Assembly (NCBI GenBank): GCA_020427395.1 | Contig: JAGQON010000001.1 | Span: 151,812-215,811, forward strand | Direction: 5' to 3' | Source: Phycisphaerales bacterium | GTDB lineage: Bacteria > Planctomycetota > Phycisphaerae > Phycisphaerales > UBA1924 | DNA: 64,000 nucleotides | Shown here: in pieces, positions 15,432-24,348 of the stretch | How the letters are laid out: each line of letters opens with the position of its first letter | Numbering within the stretch: position 1 is the stretch's first letter | Program-made: the position numbers and the translations under genes | The notes under the pieces: generated by a model | Databases searched by the model: none | What the model was told of the DNA's origin: nothing | Seen by the model: the letters and a program-made list of their open reading frames with translations, nothing else

Positions 15432-16127
15432 TCAGCCGTTGCGACGCCGACGCATGACGCCTGCACTCGCCATGAGCAGCAGCCCGGCCGTGCCCGGCGC
15501 GGGCGTGATCGTGACATTGTCGATCAGCCCGGCGAACACCGTCGAGGTGCCGTCGTCGAAGCGGGCATTGATCGTGAGCGTATCGAAGGCGATCCCGCTC
15601 ACGCTGAGCTGATCGCCGATCAGGTTGTCGCGCCCACCCAGATCCGAGATCAGGATCGAGTCGCTGTTGACCAGCATCCCGTCGCGCATCGCGAGCATCT
15701 CGATGGTGATCCCACCCCACGGGCCGTTCTCAAAGTAGAGCAGGTTCAGCGACGCGGCGGTCTCAAGCTGCCCGGTGCTCATCGAGAAGGTCGAGAGGAT
15801 GTTGATCGAGAGGTTGTCGCCCCCGATGAACGATGTGCCCCAGCTGAGCACATTGGTGCCGCTCAGGGTGCCGGGGAAATCGTTGATCGCCAGCGTGGCG
15901 TTCTCGATGATGAAGTCGGTCCCGTATTCGCCCGGCTCGTAGGTCGAGCCGTCCGGGTTGAGCCCCGAGTCGTTGTTCATCCCGAAGAAAGTGATGCCGC
16001 CGTCGCTGAACGATGCGCCGGCGAAGCCCTCGCTGAGGTTCTCAAAGCCGGTGTAGCCGCCGGCGACCGCCAGCCCGCTGCTCAGCGCGACCAGAGCGAT
16101 CGCGATGGTTGTTCTCTTCTGAATCAT
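15432..16127 (-). CDS. PEP-CTERM-like exported protein
   Basis: 231 residues. Signal peptide KRTTIAIALVALSSGLAVAG; a beta-rich middle (FENLSEG..., SILISDLGG) that resembles the adhesin-like domains of this group; C-terminal sorting segment TPAPGTAGLLLMASAGVMRRRRNG. Such tails are processed by exosortase or archaeosortase systems and place the protein at the cell surface. The ribosome-binding site is AAGGAGATTGAC. It lies 42 bp downstream of the HAF/dockerin gene on the same strand and may be co-transcribed with it. Confidence 0.8.
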   Translation of the reverse strand: MIQKRTTIAIALVALSSGLAVAGGYTGFENLSEGFAGASFSDGGITFFGMNNDSGLNPDGSTYEPGEYGTDFIIENATLAINDFPGTLSGTNVLSWGTSFIGGDNLSINILSTFSMSTGQLETAASLNLLYFENGPWGGITIEMLAMRDGMLVNSDSILISDLGGRDNLIGDQLSVSGIAFDTLTINARFDDGTSTVFAGLIDNVTITPAPGTAGLLLMASAGVMRRRRNG

Positions 16128-16169
16128 GTCAATCTCCTTGAGTCGTGTTGAATGCCGAGTGTGTGTAGA

Positions 16170-17408
16170 TCAGGGGCAGCCCGCGTTGTACGCGCCGAGG
16201 AAGGCACTCACATCGAAGAAGTCCCACGAGTCATTGCGATCGAAGTCGACCGACGGGTCCTGGGCGTTGAACAGGCTCAGGAAGGTGCTCACATCGAAGA
16301 AGTCGAGCACGCCGTCGCCGTTGAGGTCCGCCAGGCAGTCCGCGGGTGGCGCGAAACCCTCGATGAGAAACGCGCCGACACTCCCGTCGAGCAGTCGTCC
16401 CCAGCCGACGATGTCGCCGTTGTTGTTCACGCCGGTGGCACGCGAGAGGATCTCGAACTCAGCGCCCTCGCTCAGGAAGTCGTTGAGGTCGTACATGGTG
16501 CCGTCGACCCAGACCCAGGCGCGAGGATCCATGCCCCCGCCGGTGCCGTCCCACGCGTAGCCAACCACCATCCCGCTATCGTTGACGTCGGCACCCTCGG
16601 AGGTGTCGAGCCCGGGAAGCGTGCCCAGCGTCATGACGGGGTCGCGGTCATTACCGGTAAAGATGCAGGCGTTCCAGGTCGCGGTGGTCGAGCCGTAGCC
16701 CGAGTGACCGATGATCATGCCATTGTCGTTGATCGCCCGCGCCTGCGAGAACCAGAACCCGAGTGGGTTGATCAGCGGGTAGTCGTATCCGCCGCGTCCA
16801 TCGGGCACCGCGAGCAGCGCATCGTCCGGATCGCCGAAGAAGAACCCGCTGCCGACCAGGTCGCTGGCGTTGTTGATGCCGTAGTTCGCGCCGCCTGGGT
16901 ACAGGTCGGTCCCCGCCTGCTGGGCCGGGTTCACCTGATCCCACACAAAGCCGCGAGGGAAGATGCCCGCGGTGATCTTGGCCTGACCAACGATCACGCC
17001 ATCGTCATTGATATCCCACGGAACCGAGGTGCCCGTCGCACCCAGCGCCGAATGCACATCAACCACGCCGCCGCGCCCGTCCCAGAGCGTCGCGTAGCCC
17101 ATGCCGTTGCTGTCCTCGCTCACGCCCACGATCACGCCGTTGTTGTTGATCGCGTACGCGTTGCCGGTGACATTGCCGCTCAGCAGCCCGAGGTTGGTCG
17201 CGACGCCCGCCGCATCCCATCGCGTGGGGCGCATCCCAAAGCCCGCGAGCATCGACTGCCCGACGACCTCGCCATTGTCATTGATATCCTCGGCGAACGC
17301 ATCGCCGCTCGACAGGGGCATCAGCCGAACAACCGACTGCGCCGCGGCCATGCCGCTCAGTGCGCTCAGCGCGACGATGATGATTCCTGCCTGTGTTGCC
17401 TTCTGCAT
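16170..17408 (-). CDS. HAF-repeat protein with GC-type dockerin tail
   Basis: 412 residues. Signal peptide AGIIIVALSALSGMAAAQ; then about seven HAF-type repeats with the core IN(D/N)NG-x-(V/I)VG (for example INDNGEVVGQS, INNNGVIVGVS, INDDGVIVGQA), likely a beta-propeller; a C-terminal GC-type dockerin with DLNGDGVLDFFDVSTFLS and a degenerate second half ending in NAGCP. GC-type dockerin tails are typical of Phycisphaerae and probably anchor or sort the protein. Start MQKATQ at 17408 follows AGGAGAACACG. Confidence 0.85.
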   Translation of the reverse strand: MQKATQAGIIIVALSALSGMAAAQSVVRLMPLSSGDAFAEDINDNGEVVGQSMLAGFGMRPTRWDAAGVATNLGLLSGNVTGNAYAINNNGVIVGVSEDSNGMGYATLWDGRGGVVDVHSALGATGTSVPWDINDDGVIVGQAKITAGIFPRGFVWDQVNPAQQAGTDLYPGGANYGINNASDLVGSGFFFGDPDDALLAVPDGRGGYDYPLINPLGFWFSQARAINDNGMIIGHSGYGSTTATWNACIFTGNDRDPVMTLGTLPGLDTSEGADVNDSGMVVGYAWDGTGGGMDPRAWVWVDGTMYDLNDFLSEGAEFEILSRATGVNNNGDIVGWGRLLDGSVGAFLIEGFAPPADCLADLNGDGVLDFFDVSTFLSLFNAQDPSVDFDRNDSWDFFDVSAFLGAYNAGCP

Positions 17409-17481
17409 CGTGTTCTCCTGGACCCCGTTGACGCTTTGTCCATACGCCTGCACACGCGGCGCGTTCCATTTCATTGAGATC

Positions 17482-17509
17482 AATATATTGAAAACTGACT
17501 TGAAATCAA
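17482..17509 (-). promoter_or_regulatory. Candidate promoter of the HAF/dockerin gene
   Basis: On the minus strand TTGATT (17509-17504) and TATATT (17487-17482) are separated by 16 bp. They lie about 75 bp upstream of the start at 17408, in an AT-rich patch between divergent genes. Confidence 0.45.
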
Positions 17510-17667
17510 CAGTGAAATCATTTAGGATGGCAAAAAAGATCCGGTGCTCACGCTGAATCATCATTGGGAGCCCAAAATCCACGATTTCAGAACGAGAAAA
17601 CATGACCCCAACCAATCTTGGGCCACATATTCCGATTTCAAATCACACCGCGGTGCCCCCAACGGGT

Positions 17668-18948
17668 ATGGTGCGAGTCATGCCCGATGCCGCTGTGACG
17701 CCCAAGCCCCGCTCGATCCCCAAGCCGCTCACCAGCGATGAACGCGCCCTGTGCGAGCGGGTCGCGGCCCGCCTCCATTCCGACCTTGGGACACTCGTGG
17801 CCCAGCTGCCCGAATCGGTCCAGTCCGGCTCGGGCATGGCCAAGCATCTGGGCATCGTCCGTAACACCACCCAGCGTGTCGCCCACGCCCTGCGAGATCA
17901 GCTCCCCAGCACCCAGACCCTCGTCAAGCTGCCCGGCGTCAAAGGCCTCGAACAGATGCTCGAAGCCATGCAAGCCGTCGGCCTCCCCAGACAATCCATC
18001 GAGATCGCCCAGATCGCCGTCACCCAGTTCGACCAGCTCATCAATACCCTCGCGGGATCGCACACCAAGCTGGCAGCCCGCATCAACGCCCCCGACAGCA
18101 CCGACAGCGAGCACGGTCTTGGCGCCATCGAACAGCGGCAAGCGCTCTTCCGATCGGCCATCGGCGTCACCGGGCGCTCGGCCCAGACGGGCATCAGTCT
18201 CTACGCCTTCCGACGATCGCCAGAGAACCCCGAGGTCCTCCAGCGTGCCCTCGCATCCGGGCTCCTGCAGACCACCATCGTGCCCGGTGGCATGCCCGTC
18301 GTCATCCGGGCCGGCGACACCCTCCAGTGGGATGACCCCGAGAATCGCTCTTTCGACCTGCTCGATGATTCCAAGCCCGAGGGCAACACACCACAGGCGC
18401 TGATCAAGGAGTTCACCACGCACCCGCTGCCGACAGTCAGCTCGCAGGGCAGCGCCGACAACCTCGTCCAGGTCATCGACCCGGCCCAACTCGACGGCCC
18501 GCAGACCCTCGATGTCATCACCGCCATGCGAGCCAACCACCCCTTCACCGATCCGCAGACCGGCAAGGTCACGCTCGATGAAGTCTGGTCGCTTGTCAAC
18601 TGCCCGACCGCCCAGCTCATCTTCGATGTGTATCTCCATCGAGAGCTCGAACGGATGGTGCGACCGACGATTGATGCCCAGCTCTGGTATCCCAACCTCT
18701 CATCGCCCGGCGGGCAGCGCTGGATCACCCGCTACCCCTCTCCGCCCCGCCTCGAACTGCTCGGTGAGGGGCTCGCCCGGGCCCAGACCAAGCTGCACCC
18801 CCGGCACTCTGAGCTCACCCGCCTCTTCTTCGATCGCCTCGGTTGGGACCCGAGTGACTATGTAGGCTTCCGTTGCGAGGTGATCTATCCGATCTGGCGC
18901 GCGGGCTACTGCATGAGCTTCCAGCCGGTCGTCAGCGACGAGCGTTGA
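17668..18948 (+). CDS. Conserved-type protein with N-terminal helix-turn-helix, unknown function
   Basis: About 426 residues. Residues 55-85 (SGMAKHLGIVRNTTQRVAHA) look like a helix-turn-helix. A helical stretch follows (EQMLEAMQAVGLPRQSIEIA), then a mixed domain (RQALFRSAIGVTGRSAQTGI) that could be a sensor, and an aromatic C-terminus. I recall bacterial proteins with this layout but no assigned role. It could be a one-component regulator. The start is uncertain: 17602, 17668 and 17680 are all open, and none has a clear ribosome-binding site. It is a single gene, not overlapping its neighbours. Confidence 0.6.
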   Translation: MVRVMPDAAVTPKPRSIPKPLTSDERALCERVAARLHSDLGTLVAQLPESVQSGSGMAKHLGIVRNTTQRVAHALRDQLPSTQTLVKLPGVKGLEQMLEAMQAVGLPRQSIEIAQIAVTQFDQLINTLAGSHTKLAARINAPDSTDSEHGLGAIEQRQALFRSAIGVTGRSAQTGISLYAFRRSPENPEVLQRALASGLLQTTIVPGGMPVVIRAGDTLQWDDPENRSFDLLDDSKPEGNTPQALIKEFTTHPLPTVSSQGSADNLVQVIDPAQLDGPQTLDVITAMRANHPFTDPQTGKVTLDEVWSLVNCPTAQLIFDVYLHRELERMVRPTIDAQLWYPNLSSPGGQRWITRYPSPPRLELLGEGLARAQTKLHPRHSELTRLFFDRLGWDPSDYVGFRCEVIYPIWRAGYCMSFQPVVSDER

Positions 18949-18982
18949 TACCGCCCCAGGCTGTGAATTCTCTTCGGATTTC

Positions 18983-19011
18983 TTGCGATTGAGTCTCAAC
19001 AAGCGTAAACT
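18983..19011 (+). promoter_or_regulatory. feoAB promoter with palindromic operator in the spacer
   Basis: TTGCGA (18983-18988) and TAAACT (19006-19011) are spaced 17 bp. The spacer begins with the palindrome TTGA-GTC-TCAA (18989-18999), flanked by CTTG and CAAG. A metal repressor of the Fur or DtxR type bound here would block RNA polymerase. Which repressor binds is not known. Confidence 0.55.
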
Positions 19012-19054
19012 CTCTTGGCAGAAGCCCATTTCAGGGCGATGAGCCGGGGTGAGC

Positions 19055-19345
19055 ATGACGCAACAGACACACAGCACGACCGAGAACACCATGAGCCAAG
19101 CGGTCTCAATTCCGCTGACCCAGCTCCCGCGCGGCAAGCGTGCAACGGTCAATGCCGCCGATCTCGACGAGCAGGACGGCAAGATGCTGCGTGCGATGGG
19201 GCTCCGCCCCGACGCTTCGATCCAGATGTGTCGCCTCGGCGAGCCGTGCATCGTGTCGCTCAGCGGCGCGTGCGGCGGCGGGTGCCGCATCGGGCTCGCC
19301 AAAGACATCGCCTCGCGCGTCATGGTCACGCCGCACTCGAACTGA
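19055..19345 (+). CDS. feoA: FeoA-type ferrous iron transport protein
   Basis: 96 residues with an SH3-like FeoA core: IPLTQLPRGKRATVNAADLD, MLRAMGLRPDASIQMCRLGE, GGGCRIGLAKDIASRVMV. FeoA is a cytoplasmic partner that modulates FeoB. The N-terminal 17 residues are variable and Thr-rich; a GTG two codons upstream (19049) is an alternative start. A short gap of 15 bp leads to feoB. Confidence 0.92.
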   Translation: MTQQTHSTTENTMSQAVSIPLTQLPRGKRATVNAADLDEQDGKMLRAMGLRPDASIQMCRLGEPCIVSLSGACGGGCRIGLAKDIASRVMVTPHSN

Positions 19346-19360
19346 TCGGTCCCCAGCGCG

Positions 19361-21346
19361 ATGAGCAGCGAAAGCCCCGCGTCCAGCCCGATCACGCGTC
19401 ATCGCACCATCGCCGTGCTCGGCAACCCCAATGTCGGCAAGACCACGCTCTTCAACCGCATCGTCGGCATCCGCGCCAAGACCGCCAACTTCCCCGGCAC
19501 CACCCAGGAAGCCCGCGTCGCGCACATCACCCGCAAGGAAGCCGACGCCACGATCGAATCGGTCCTGATCGATCTCCCCGGTATCTACTCGCTCAACCTC
19601 GATCTCTCCGAGTCCCGCGTCTGCGCCCAGTGCCTCGACGGTACCGCCGCACCCAGCGGTGAAGAAGCTCACAAGCCAGACGCGCTGCTCGTCGTGCTCG
19701 ATGCCACCAATCTGATGCGCAACCTCACGATCGTCGCCGAGTCGATCGATCGGCGACTGCCGACCGTGGTGGCCGTCAACATGATCGACGCCGCCCGCCG
19801 ACGCGGCATCGGCATCGACGCCAAACGCCTCAGCGAGATGCTCGGCTGCGAAGTCGTCGTCTGCTCCGCACGCACCGGCGAGGGCATCGACGAGCTGATG
19901 CACGCGCTCCGCAATGCCCGAGTCCCAGACCGATCCGCACCGAGCGACCAGCAGGGCATCGAGCGATGGTCGCAGGATGTCTACCTCAACGCCTGCGCAC
20001 CGCTGGACACGCTCGACGACGACCATGTGACCGACCGCCTCGATCGCGCCTTCACCCACCCGATCCTCGGCGTCTGCTCGTTTGCGCTGGTCATGACCGG
20101 GCTCTTCTATGTGATCTTCAAGCTCGCCGCCTACCCCATGGACTGGATCGATGGCTGGTTCGGCGTACTCGGCGGCTGGGTTGGGAGCTTGCTCCCCGAT
20201 GGCGCGATCAAGGACCTGCTCGTCGATGGCGTGATCGCCGGCGTCGGCGGCACCGTCATCTTCCTCCCGCAGATCTGCCTGCTCTTCTTCCTGCTCGCGC
20301 TGCTCGAGGGCACCGGCTACCTCGCACGGGCGGCCTTCGTAATTGATCGCCTGCTCCGCCCGTTCGGGCTCTCGGGGCACGCCTTCGTACCACTGCTCTC
20401 ATCGCACGCGTGCGCGATCCCCGGCATCATGGCGACTCGTGCCATCCCCGACCGACGCGACCGACTGGCCGCGATCCTCATTGCGCCATTCATGAGCTGC
20501 ACCGCCCGCATACCCGTCTATGTCCTGCTCATCGGGATCCTCTTTCCCGCCCGGCCCAGCATGCAGGCCATCGCGTTCACCGGCTGCTATGTGCTTGGTG
20601 CCAGTGGGGGATTGCTCACCTCGCTGCTCGCACGCCGAACCATCCTGAAGGGGCGATCACGCCCCATGGCCCTGGAACTGCCCAGCTACCGCATCCCCGA
20701 TCTCAAGTCCGCGCTCCTGCTCACCTACGACCGCGGCATGGTCTTCCTCAAGAAGGCCGGCACGCTCATCGTCGCGATCTCGATCGTGCTCTGGTGGCTG
20801 GGTGCTTATCCCAAGTATGAGACTCCGACGCTGGTGCAGACACAGATTGGGCCGCATATGAGCGAACAGGAGGTCGCCGAGGCCGAACGGTTCAACGCCG
20901 AGCAGCTCGAGCTCTTCAAGGAATCGCTGCCCAGCTACAAGACATTCCTCGATCAGATTGGCGGCTTCGTCCAGCCCGTCTTCGCGCCACTGGGCTACAA
21001 CGACCAGCTCACCGTCGGCGTGCTCGCCAGCTTCGCCGCTCGCGAGGTCTTCGTCTCGACCATGGCCATCCAGGTCGCGGGCTACGACGATATCGACGAA
21101 GAGGGCGTGCTGTTCCTCATCGAAAACGCCCGCCGCAAGGACGGCACGCTGATGTTCAACACGCCCACGGCCTGGTCGCTGCTCGTGTTCTATGTCTTCG
21201 CCTCGCTGTGCCTGCCGACCACCGTCGTCACGGCCAAGGAATCGGGCGCATGGCGGTGGGCCTTCCTGCAGCTGGGCTGGATGTCCTTCGTGGCCTACGC
21301 AGGGGCGCTGGCCGCGTATAACATCGCGCTGATGGTGGGGGGGTAA
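19361..21346 (+). CDS. feoB: Ferrous iron transporter FeoB
   Basis: 661 residues. N-terminal G domain with GNPNVGKTTLFNRI (G1), NFPGTT (G2 region), DLPGIYSL (G3), NMID (G4) and SART (G5), a short helical linker, then the membrane part with Gate motifs such as AIPGIMATRAIPDRRDR and a C-terminal set of helices. It imports Fe(II) across the inner membrane. At 661 residues it is near the shorter end of the family. It is followed after 3 bp by a tiny Cys-rich membrane protein typical of feo operons. Confidence 0.97.
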   Translation: MSSESPASSPITRHRTIAVLGNPNVGKTTLFNRIVGIRAKTANFPGTTQEARVAHITRKEADATIESVLIDLPGIYSLNLDLSESRVCAQCLDGTAAPSGEEAHKPDALLVVLDATNLMRNLTIVAESIDRRLPTVVAVNMIDAARRRGIGIDAKRLSEMLGCEVVVCSARTGEGIDELMHALRNARVPDRSAPSDQQGIERWSQDVYLNACAPLDTLDDDHVTDRLDRAFTHPILGVCSFALVMTGLFYVIFKLAAYPMDWIDGWFGVLGGWVGSLLPDGAIKDLLVDGVIAGVGGTVIFLPQICLLFFLLALLEGTGYLARAAFVIDRLLRPFGLSGHAFVPLLSSHACAIPGIMATRAIPDRRDRLAAILIAPFMSCTARIPVYVLLIGILFPARPSMQAIAFTGCYVLGASGGLLTSLLARRTILKGRSRPMALELPSYRIPDLKSALLLTYDRGMVFLKKAGTLIVAISIVLWWLGAYPKYETPTLVQTQIGPHMSEQEVAEAERFNAEQLELFKESLPSYKTFLDQIGGFVQPVFAPLGYNDQLTVGVLASFAAREVFVSTMAIQVAGYDDIDEEGVLFLIENARRKDGTLMFNTPTAWSLLVFYVFASLCLPTTVVTAKESGAWRWAFLQLGWMSFVAYAGALAAYNIALMVGG

Positions 21347-21349
21347 GCG

Positions 21350-21526
21350 ATGCCGTGGACCGATTGGCAGTTCTGGGTCGTGACCATCGTCGCGATCGTC
21401 GCGCTGTTCGTGCTCTACCGCGTGCTCGTGCCCCGCAAAAAGGGCAAGCGAACGAACCTGACCGTGTCCGCACAGAAGAAGAGCGACGCGTGTAAGGACG
21501 GCGATTCGGGCTGCGGCTGCTCATAA
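21350..21526 (+). CDS. FeoB-associated Cys-rich membrane protein
   Basis: 58 residues, begins MPWTDWQFWVVTIVAI. One transmembrane helix (residues 8-25) is followed by a basic linker (PRKKGKR) and a Cys-rich tail, DACKDGDSGCGCS. Its ATG lies 3 bp after the feoB stop. Small proteins of this layout recur downstream of feoB and may act like FeoC or as metal-handling partners. It is short, but context and composition both support it. Confidence 0.8.
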   Translation: MPWTDWQFWVVTIVAIVALFVLYRVLVPRKKGKRTNLTVSAQKKSDACKDGDSGCGCS

Positions 21527-21637
21527 CTCCCCCGTTTGGTGGTGTGCTTTCTCAACGCAGTTTCATTTTGCCTTCATCGCTGCTTCGTGCGCAGAGGGCA
21601 GTATGTGTATGCCTTGAGATTTGAAAGGAGCAACACC

Positions 21638-21982
21638 ATGAAAACCATCGACGCAGACCAGCTCAGACAGTTCATCGCCGCCGATCGGCGCGGCCCGGTT
21701 GTCAATGTCCTCGACAAGTCCGACTACGAGGCGAAGCACATCCCCGGCTCGATCAACATCCCTGTCGGGGGTGACAACTTCACCGATCGCATCAGCAGCC
21801 ATGTCCAGACCAAGGACACGCCGGTTGTTGTCTACTGCGCCAGCAGGGAATGCGATGCCTCCGAACGGGCGGCCGAACAGCTCGAGAACGCCGGCTTCAC
21901 CAATGTTCAGGACTACGCCCCCGGCGTGAAGGGCTGGGAGAACAAGGGCTACCAGCTGCAGGGGACAGCGGTTTCCAGCTGA
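21638..21982 (+). CDS. Single-domain rhodanese
   Basis: 114 residues, starts MKTIDADQLRQFI after a strong ribosome-binding site (GAAAGGAG). Rhodanese fold with VVNVLDKSDYEAKHIPGSIN and the active-site loop VVYCASRECDASE, which holds the persulfide-forming cysteine. It transfers sulfane sulfur, possibly for Fe-S cluster or thiol homeostasis, which would fit its place behind the feo genes. About 110 bp separate it from the Cys-rich protein, so it may have its own promoter. Confidence 0.88.
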   Translation: MKTIDADQLRQFIAADRRGPVVNVLDKSDYEAKHIPGSINIPVGGDNFTDRISSHVQTKDTPVVVYCASRECDASERAAEQLENAGFTNVQDYAPGVKGWENKGYQLQGTAVSS

Positions 21983-22017
21983 CCAACGACAAACTCAGCG
22001 ATCGGACCATCGACGCG

Positions 22018-22057
22018 ACGGGGGCGGCCAGCAACTGGTCGTCCCCGTTTCTTTTTA
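22018..22057 (+). terminator. Rho-independent terminator after the rhodanese gene
   Basis: ACGGGG at 22018 pairs with CCCCGT near 22043-22048, extended by the inner CCAG/CTGG pairing, and TTTCTTTTTAT follows. It separates the iron/sulfur cluster from the next operon. Confidence 0.65.
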
Positions 22058-22095
22058 TGTAAAGAACCAGGCACGCGAGTGGTCGTATATCACCC

Positions 22096-22611
22096 ATGCA
22101 GGAATGGCGAACCACATCGGGCGCGATCGCAATCATTCTCTGGGTGTTGATCCTGAATACGGGAGTGTTCGGCTGTGGACTCAATGACACAACAGTCGGA
22201 TTGCCTGATAATTACAAAGTCATATTTGAGGGCGATCGTGGCGGCTGGATTTTCGATCCTGCCGGTCATGAGATCGAAGAACTCAATGTCATCGATTTGA
22301 ATTGGCAAGACTGGTATATCTACGGGCGATCTCAGCAAAGTCCATCACATGGCGACCGGTATCACTGGTTCATCCTCAACACCTCATCGAGATCTATTGA
22401 GGGATTCACATCGCGTGATGAATGGGAGCGGCAACTCGCTCAACACTATATTTTCAACACAGACCTCAAGTCGCATGGCGACCTCCGCAGAGAAAAAGCG
22501 GTATTCAGAGCAGTCATGTTGCTGTTCGCATCCCTCTGGATCGGAGCTTGTGTCATTGGGTTCCGTCAGCATCGTCGAGCCCGCCAATATCGTCAGGCTG
22601 AAACCGTATGA
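22096..22611 (+). CDS. Lipoprotein-like membrane protein, paralogue 1
   Basis: 171 residues. N-terminal hydrophobic segment AIAIILWVLILNTGVFGCG, possibly a lipoprotein signal; then GLPDNYKVIFEGDRGGWIFD; a C-terminal helix, AVMLLFASLWIGACVIGF, and a basic tail. It is clearly related to the next gene: both share GTLAI/GAIAI...LW...FGCG, GLP(D/N)(N/G)Y and the E(I/R)I segment. They are tandem duplicates overlapping by 4 bp. The first gene of a six-gene operon that includes CoA-transferase subunit B. Function unknown; DUF3997-like by pattern. Confidence 0.6.
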   Translation: MQEWRTTSGAIAIILWVLILNTGVFGCGLNDTTVGLPDNYKVIFEGDRGGWIFDPAGHEIEELNVIDLNWQDWYIYGRSQQSPSHGDRYHWFILNTSSRSIEGFTSRDEWERQLAQHYIFNTDLKSHGDLRREKAVFRAVMLLFASLWIGACVIGFRQHRRARQYRQAETV

Positions 22612-23153
22612 GTAACTGGCTTTCACCAACAGGCACTCTCGCGATCACGCTCTGGTTGCTGATCATGTTCTCCGGGGCGTTCGGGTGCGGCAATGATGGC
22701 CCGGACAGCGTTGGGCTCCCAAACGGCTACACCCTCTCGTCTTGGGACTGGGAAGAGACATGGGTTGAGGACAGCAACGGAGAGCGCATCGGAGATGGAC
22801 ACTTTTCCATCTTGAAGTGCCAAGTTGAGAGCGATCTGTTTTACGGTGTCTATCACGACCATCACCGGAGAGATCAACGCATCCGTGCCTACTTCATCAT
22901 CGACACTGCTCGCGACAAGTACCAGCCGTTCATGGACAAAGCGGAGTGGGAGAAGGTTCTCAATGACTTGGGAGGTGTGGAGAGTCCAGCCCTCATCCCG
23001 GTCGGTGACTTTGCCAGCGTAGACATGACGGCAGGCGCCCGTCTCCTAGGGCGGTTGGTTATTGGCACCGTCATCGGGACACTGATATTCATTATCTTGG
23101 TCCTATGGGGTTGTGAGCGTGCCCGCCGACGCGCTTTCAGGCATCGTCTATAA
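22608..23153 (+). CDS. Lipoprotein-like membrane protein, paralogue 2
   Basis: 181 residues with the same plan as the preceding gene: N-terminal [18 protein letters not shown], then [15 protein letters not shown], then a C-terminal helix ([20 protein letters not shown]) and an Arg-rich tail. The extracellular parts have diverged, and the pair probably arose by a local duplication. The stop is 7 bp before the CoA-transferase B start. The N-terminal Cys might be lipidated, but the residue before Gly is Phe, not a textbook lipobox. Confidence 0.6.
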   Translation: MSNWLSPTGTLAITLWLLIMFSGAFGCGNDGPDSVGLPNGYTLSSWDWEETWVEDSNGERIGDGHFSILKCQVESDLFYGVYHDHHRRDQRIRAYFIIDTARDKYQPFMDKAEWEKVLNDLGGVESPALIPVGDFASVDMTAGARLLGRLVIGTVIGTLIFIILVLWGCERARRRAFRHRL

Positions 23154-23160
23154 TCCCTAC

Positions 23161-23823
23161 ATGCCACTCACACGCGATGAAATCACCAAACGCGCCGCCA
23201 AGGAACTCCACGACGGCTTCGTCGTCAACCTCGGCATCGGGATGCCCACGCTCGTCGCCAACCACATCCCCGAGGGGATGCAGGTCTGGCTGCAGTCTGA
23301 AAATGGATTGCTCGGCATCGGCCCATTCCCGACCGAGGACAAGGTCGATGCCGACCTCATCAACGCCGGCAAGCAGACCATCACGGCCGTCCCCGGCGCG
23401 TCCTCCTTCGCCTCGTCCCAGTCCTTCGCCATGATCCGCGGCGGGCACATCGACATGTGCATCCTCGGCGCTATGCAGATATCCCAGGAGGGCGACATCG
23501 CCAACTGGATGATCCCCGGCAAGATGATCAAGGGCATGGGCGGCGCCATGGACCTCGTCGCCGGCGTCAAGAAGGTCGTCGTCACCATGGACCATTGCGC
23601 CAAGGACGGCTCCCCCAAGATCCTCAAGGAATGCAACCTGCCGCTCACCGGCAAGAACTGCATCGATATGATCATCACCGATCTGTGCGTCCTCGAGTTC
23701 GACGAAGCAAAGAAGCGCTTCAAGCTCACCGAGCTCGCCCCGGGTGTGACGGTTGAGGAAGTCCTCGAAAAGACCGAGGCCGAGATCATCACGAGTGATG
23801 AGCCGGCGGTGGTGAGCGTGTGA
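23161..23823 (+). CDS. 3-oxoacid CoA-transferase, subunit B
   Basis: 220 residues. Beta subunit with the catalytic glutamate in [10 protein letters not shown], plus [31 protein letters not shown], and [17 protein letters not shown]. The start at 23161 ([16 protein letters not shown]) matches the conserved N-terminus; the longer frame from 23113 overlaps the previous gene. With subunit A at 13236 it forms one enzyme whose genes are 9.2 kb apart, each in an operon of small membrane proteins. GTGA overlap couples it to the next gene. Confidence 0.93.
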   Translation: MPLTRDEITKRAAKELHDGFVVNLGIGMPTLVANHIPEGMQVWLQSENGLLGIGPFPTEDKVDADLINAGKQTITAVPGASSFASSQSFAMIRGGHIDMCILGAMQISQEGDIANWMIPGKMIKGMGGAMDLVAGVKKVVVTMDHCAKDGSPKILKECNLPLTGKNCIDMIITDLCVLEFDEAKKRFKLTELAPGVTVEEVLEKTEAEIITSDEPAVVSV

Positions 23824-24344
23824 AGGGTGCGTTCCGTGCTTTGGGGATCCTGCTCGCAGTGGTCGTGCTCATCATTTCGGGCCCGTGGCTCGCATACTGG
23901 CTCCTGACCTCATCGATGAAATCAGACTGGGAATCCCAGCTGACGGCCCAGCTGACAGCGACAGATTCATACACCGAACTGAGTAACTCACTATCAGGTC
24001 TCGGTGCGATGCTCGGCGAAGAGCAGGGCAACTGGATCGCCATCGACTATCGCGATACGCACGCAGGCATCATCGCGAGCAAGGCCGTTGCAAGAATGAA
24101 GGACGGGACGCTCCTGGTTGGCGATGAGCACTTCTGCGGCAGGTTCGCTGTTTACTCGAACTTGAAGCAGATGTGGCAGTCGGAACAGGAGAACGCGACT
24201 GAAGCTGAGCAATGGAGCTTTCGGGAGTACTGCACAGAGCTCGGGACGGCCGAAATGGTTGAACTCGAAGCGCTCGAATCGACTCAAGATCCAGAGCTAC
24301 AACAAGAACTGCTTCTCAAACTTGGTTTCAATCTTTTAGACTAA
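23820..24344 (+). CDS. Membrane-anchored protein of unknown function (GTG start)
   Basis: 174 residues. GTG start overlaps the stop of CoA-transferase B by 4 bases (GTGA). N-terminal helix [21 protein letters not shown], then an acidic domain rich in Glu and Gln with helices ([32 protein letters not shown]). It lacks a known motif. The coupling to its neighbour makes it a real gene. Confidence 0.55.
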   Translation: MKGAFRALGILLAVVVLIISGPWLAYWLLTSSMKSDWESQLTAQLTATDSYTELSNSLSGLGAMLGEEQGNWIAIDYRDTHAGIIASKAVARMKDGTLLVGDEHFCGRFAVYSNLKQMWQSEQENATEAEQWSFREYCTELGTAEMVELEALESTQDPELQQELLLKLGFNLLD

Positions 24345-24348
24345 GCAC

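Noticed and set aside
16152..17477. 441-codon frame opposite the HAF-repeat gene
   Set aside because: Shadow of a repeat-rich gene with a clear signal peptide and dockerin on the other strand.
19106..20380. Long open frame of 424 codons opposite feoB on the minus strand
   Set aside because: It is a GC-driven shadow: acidic/Arg-rich composition without domains, fully opposite a clearly conserved gene.
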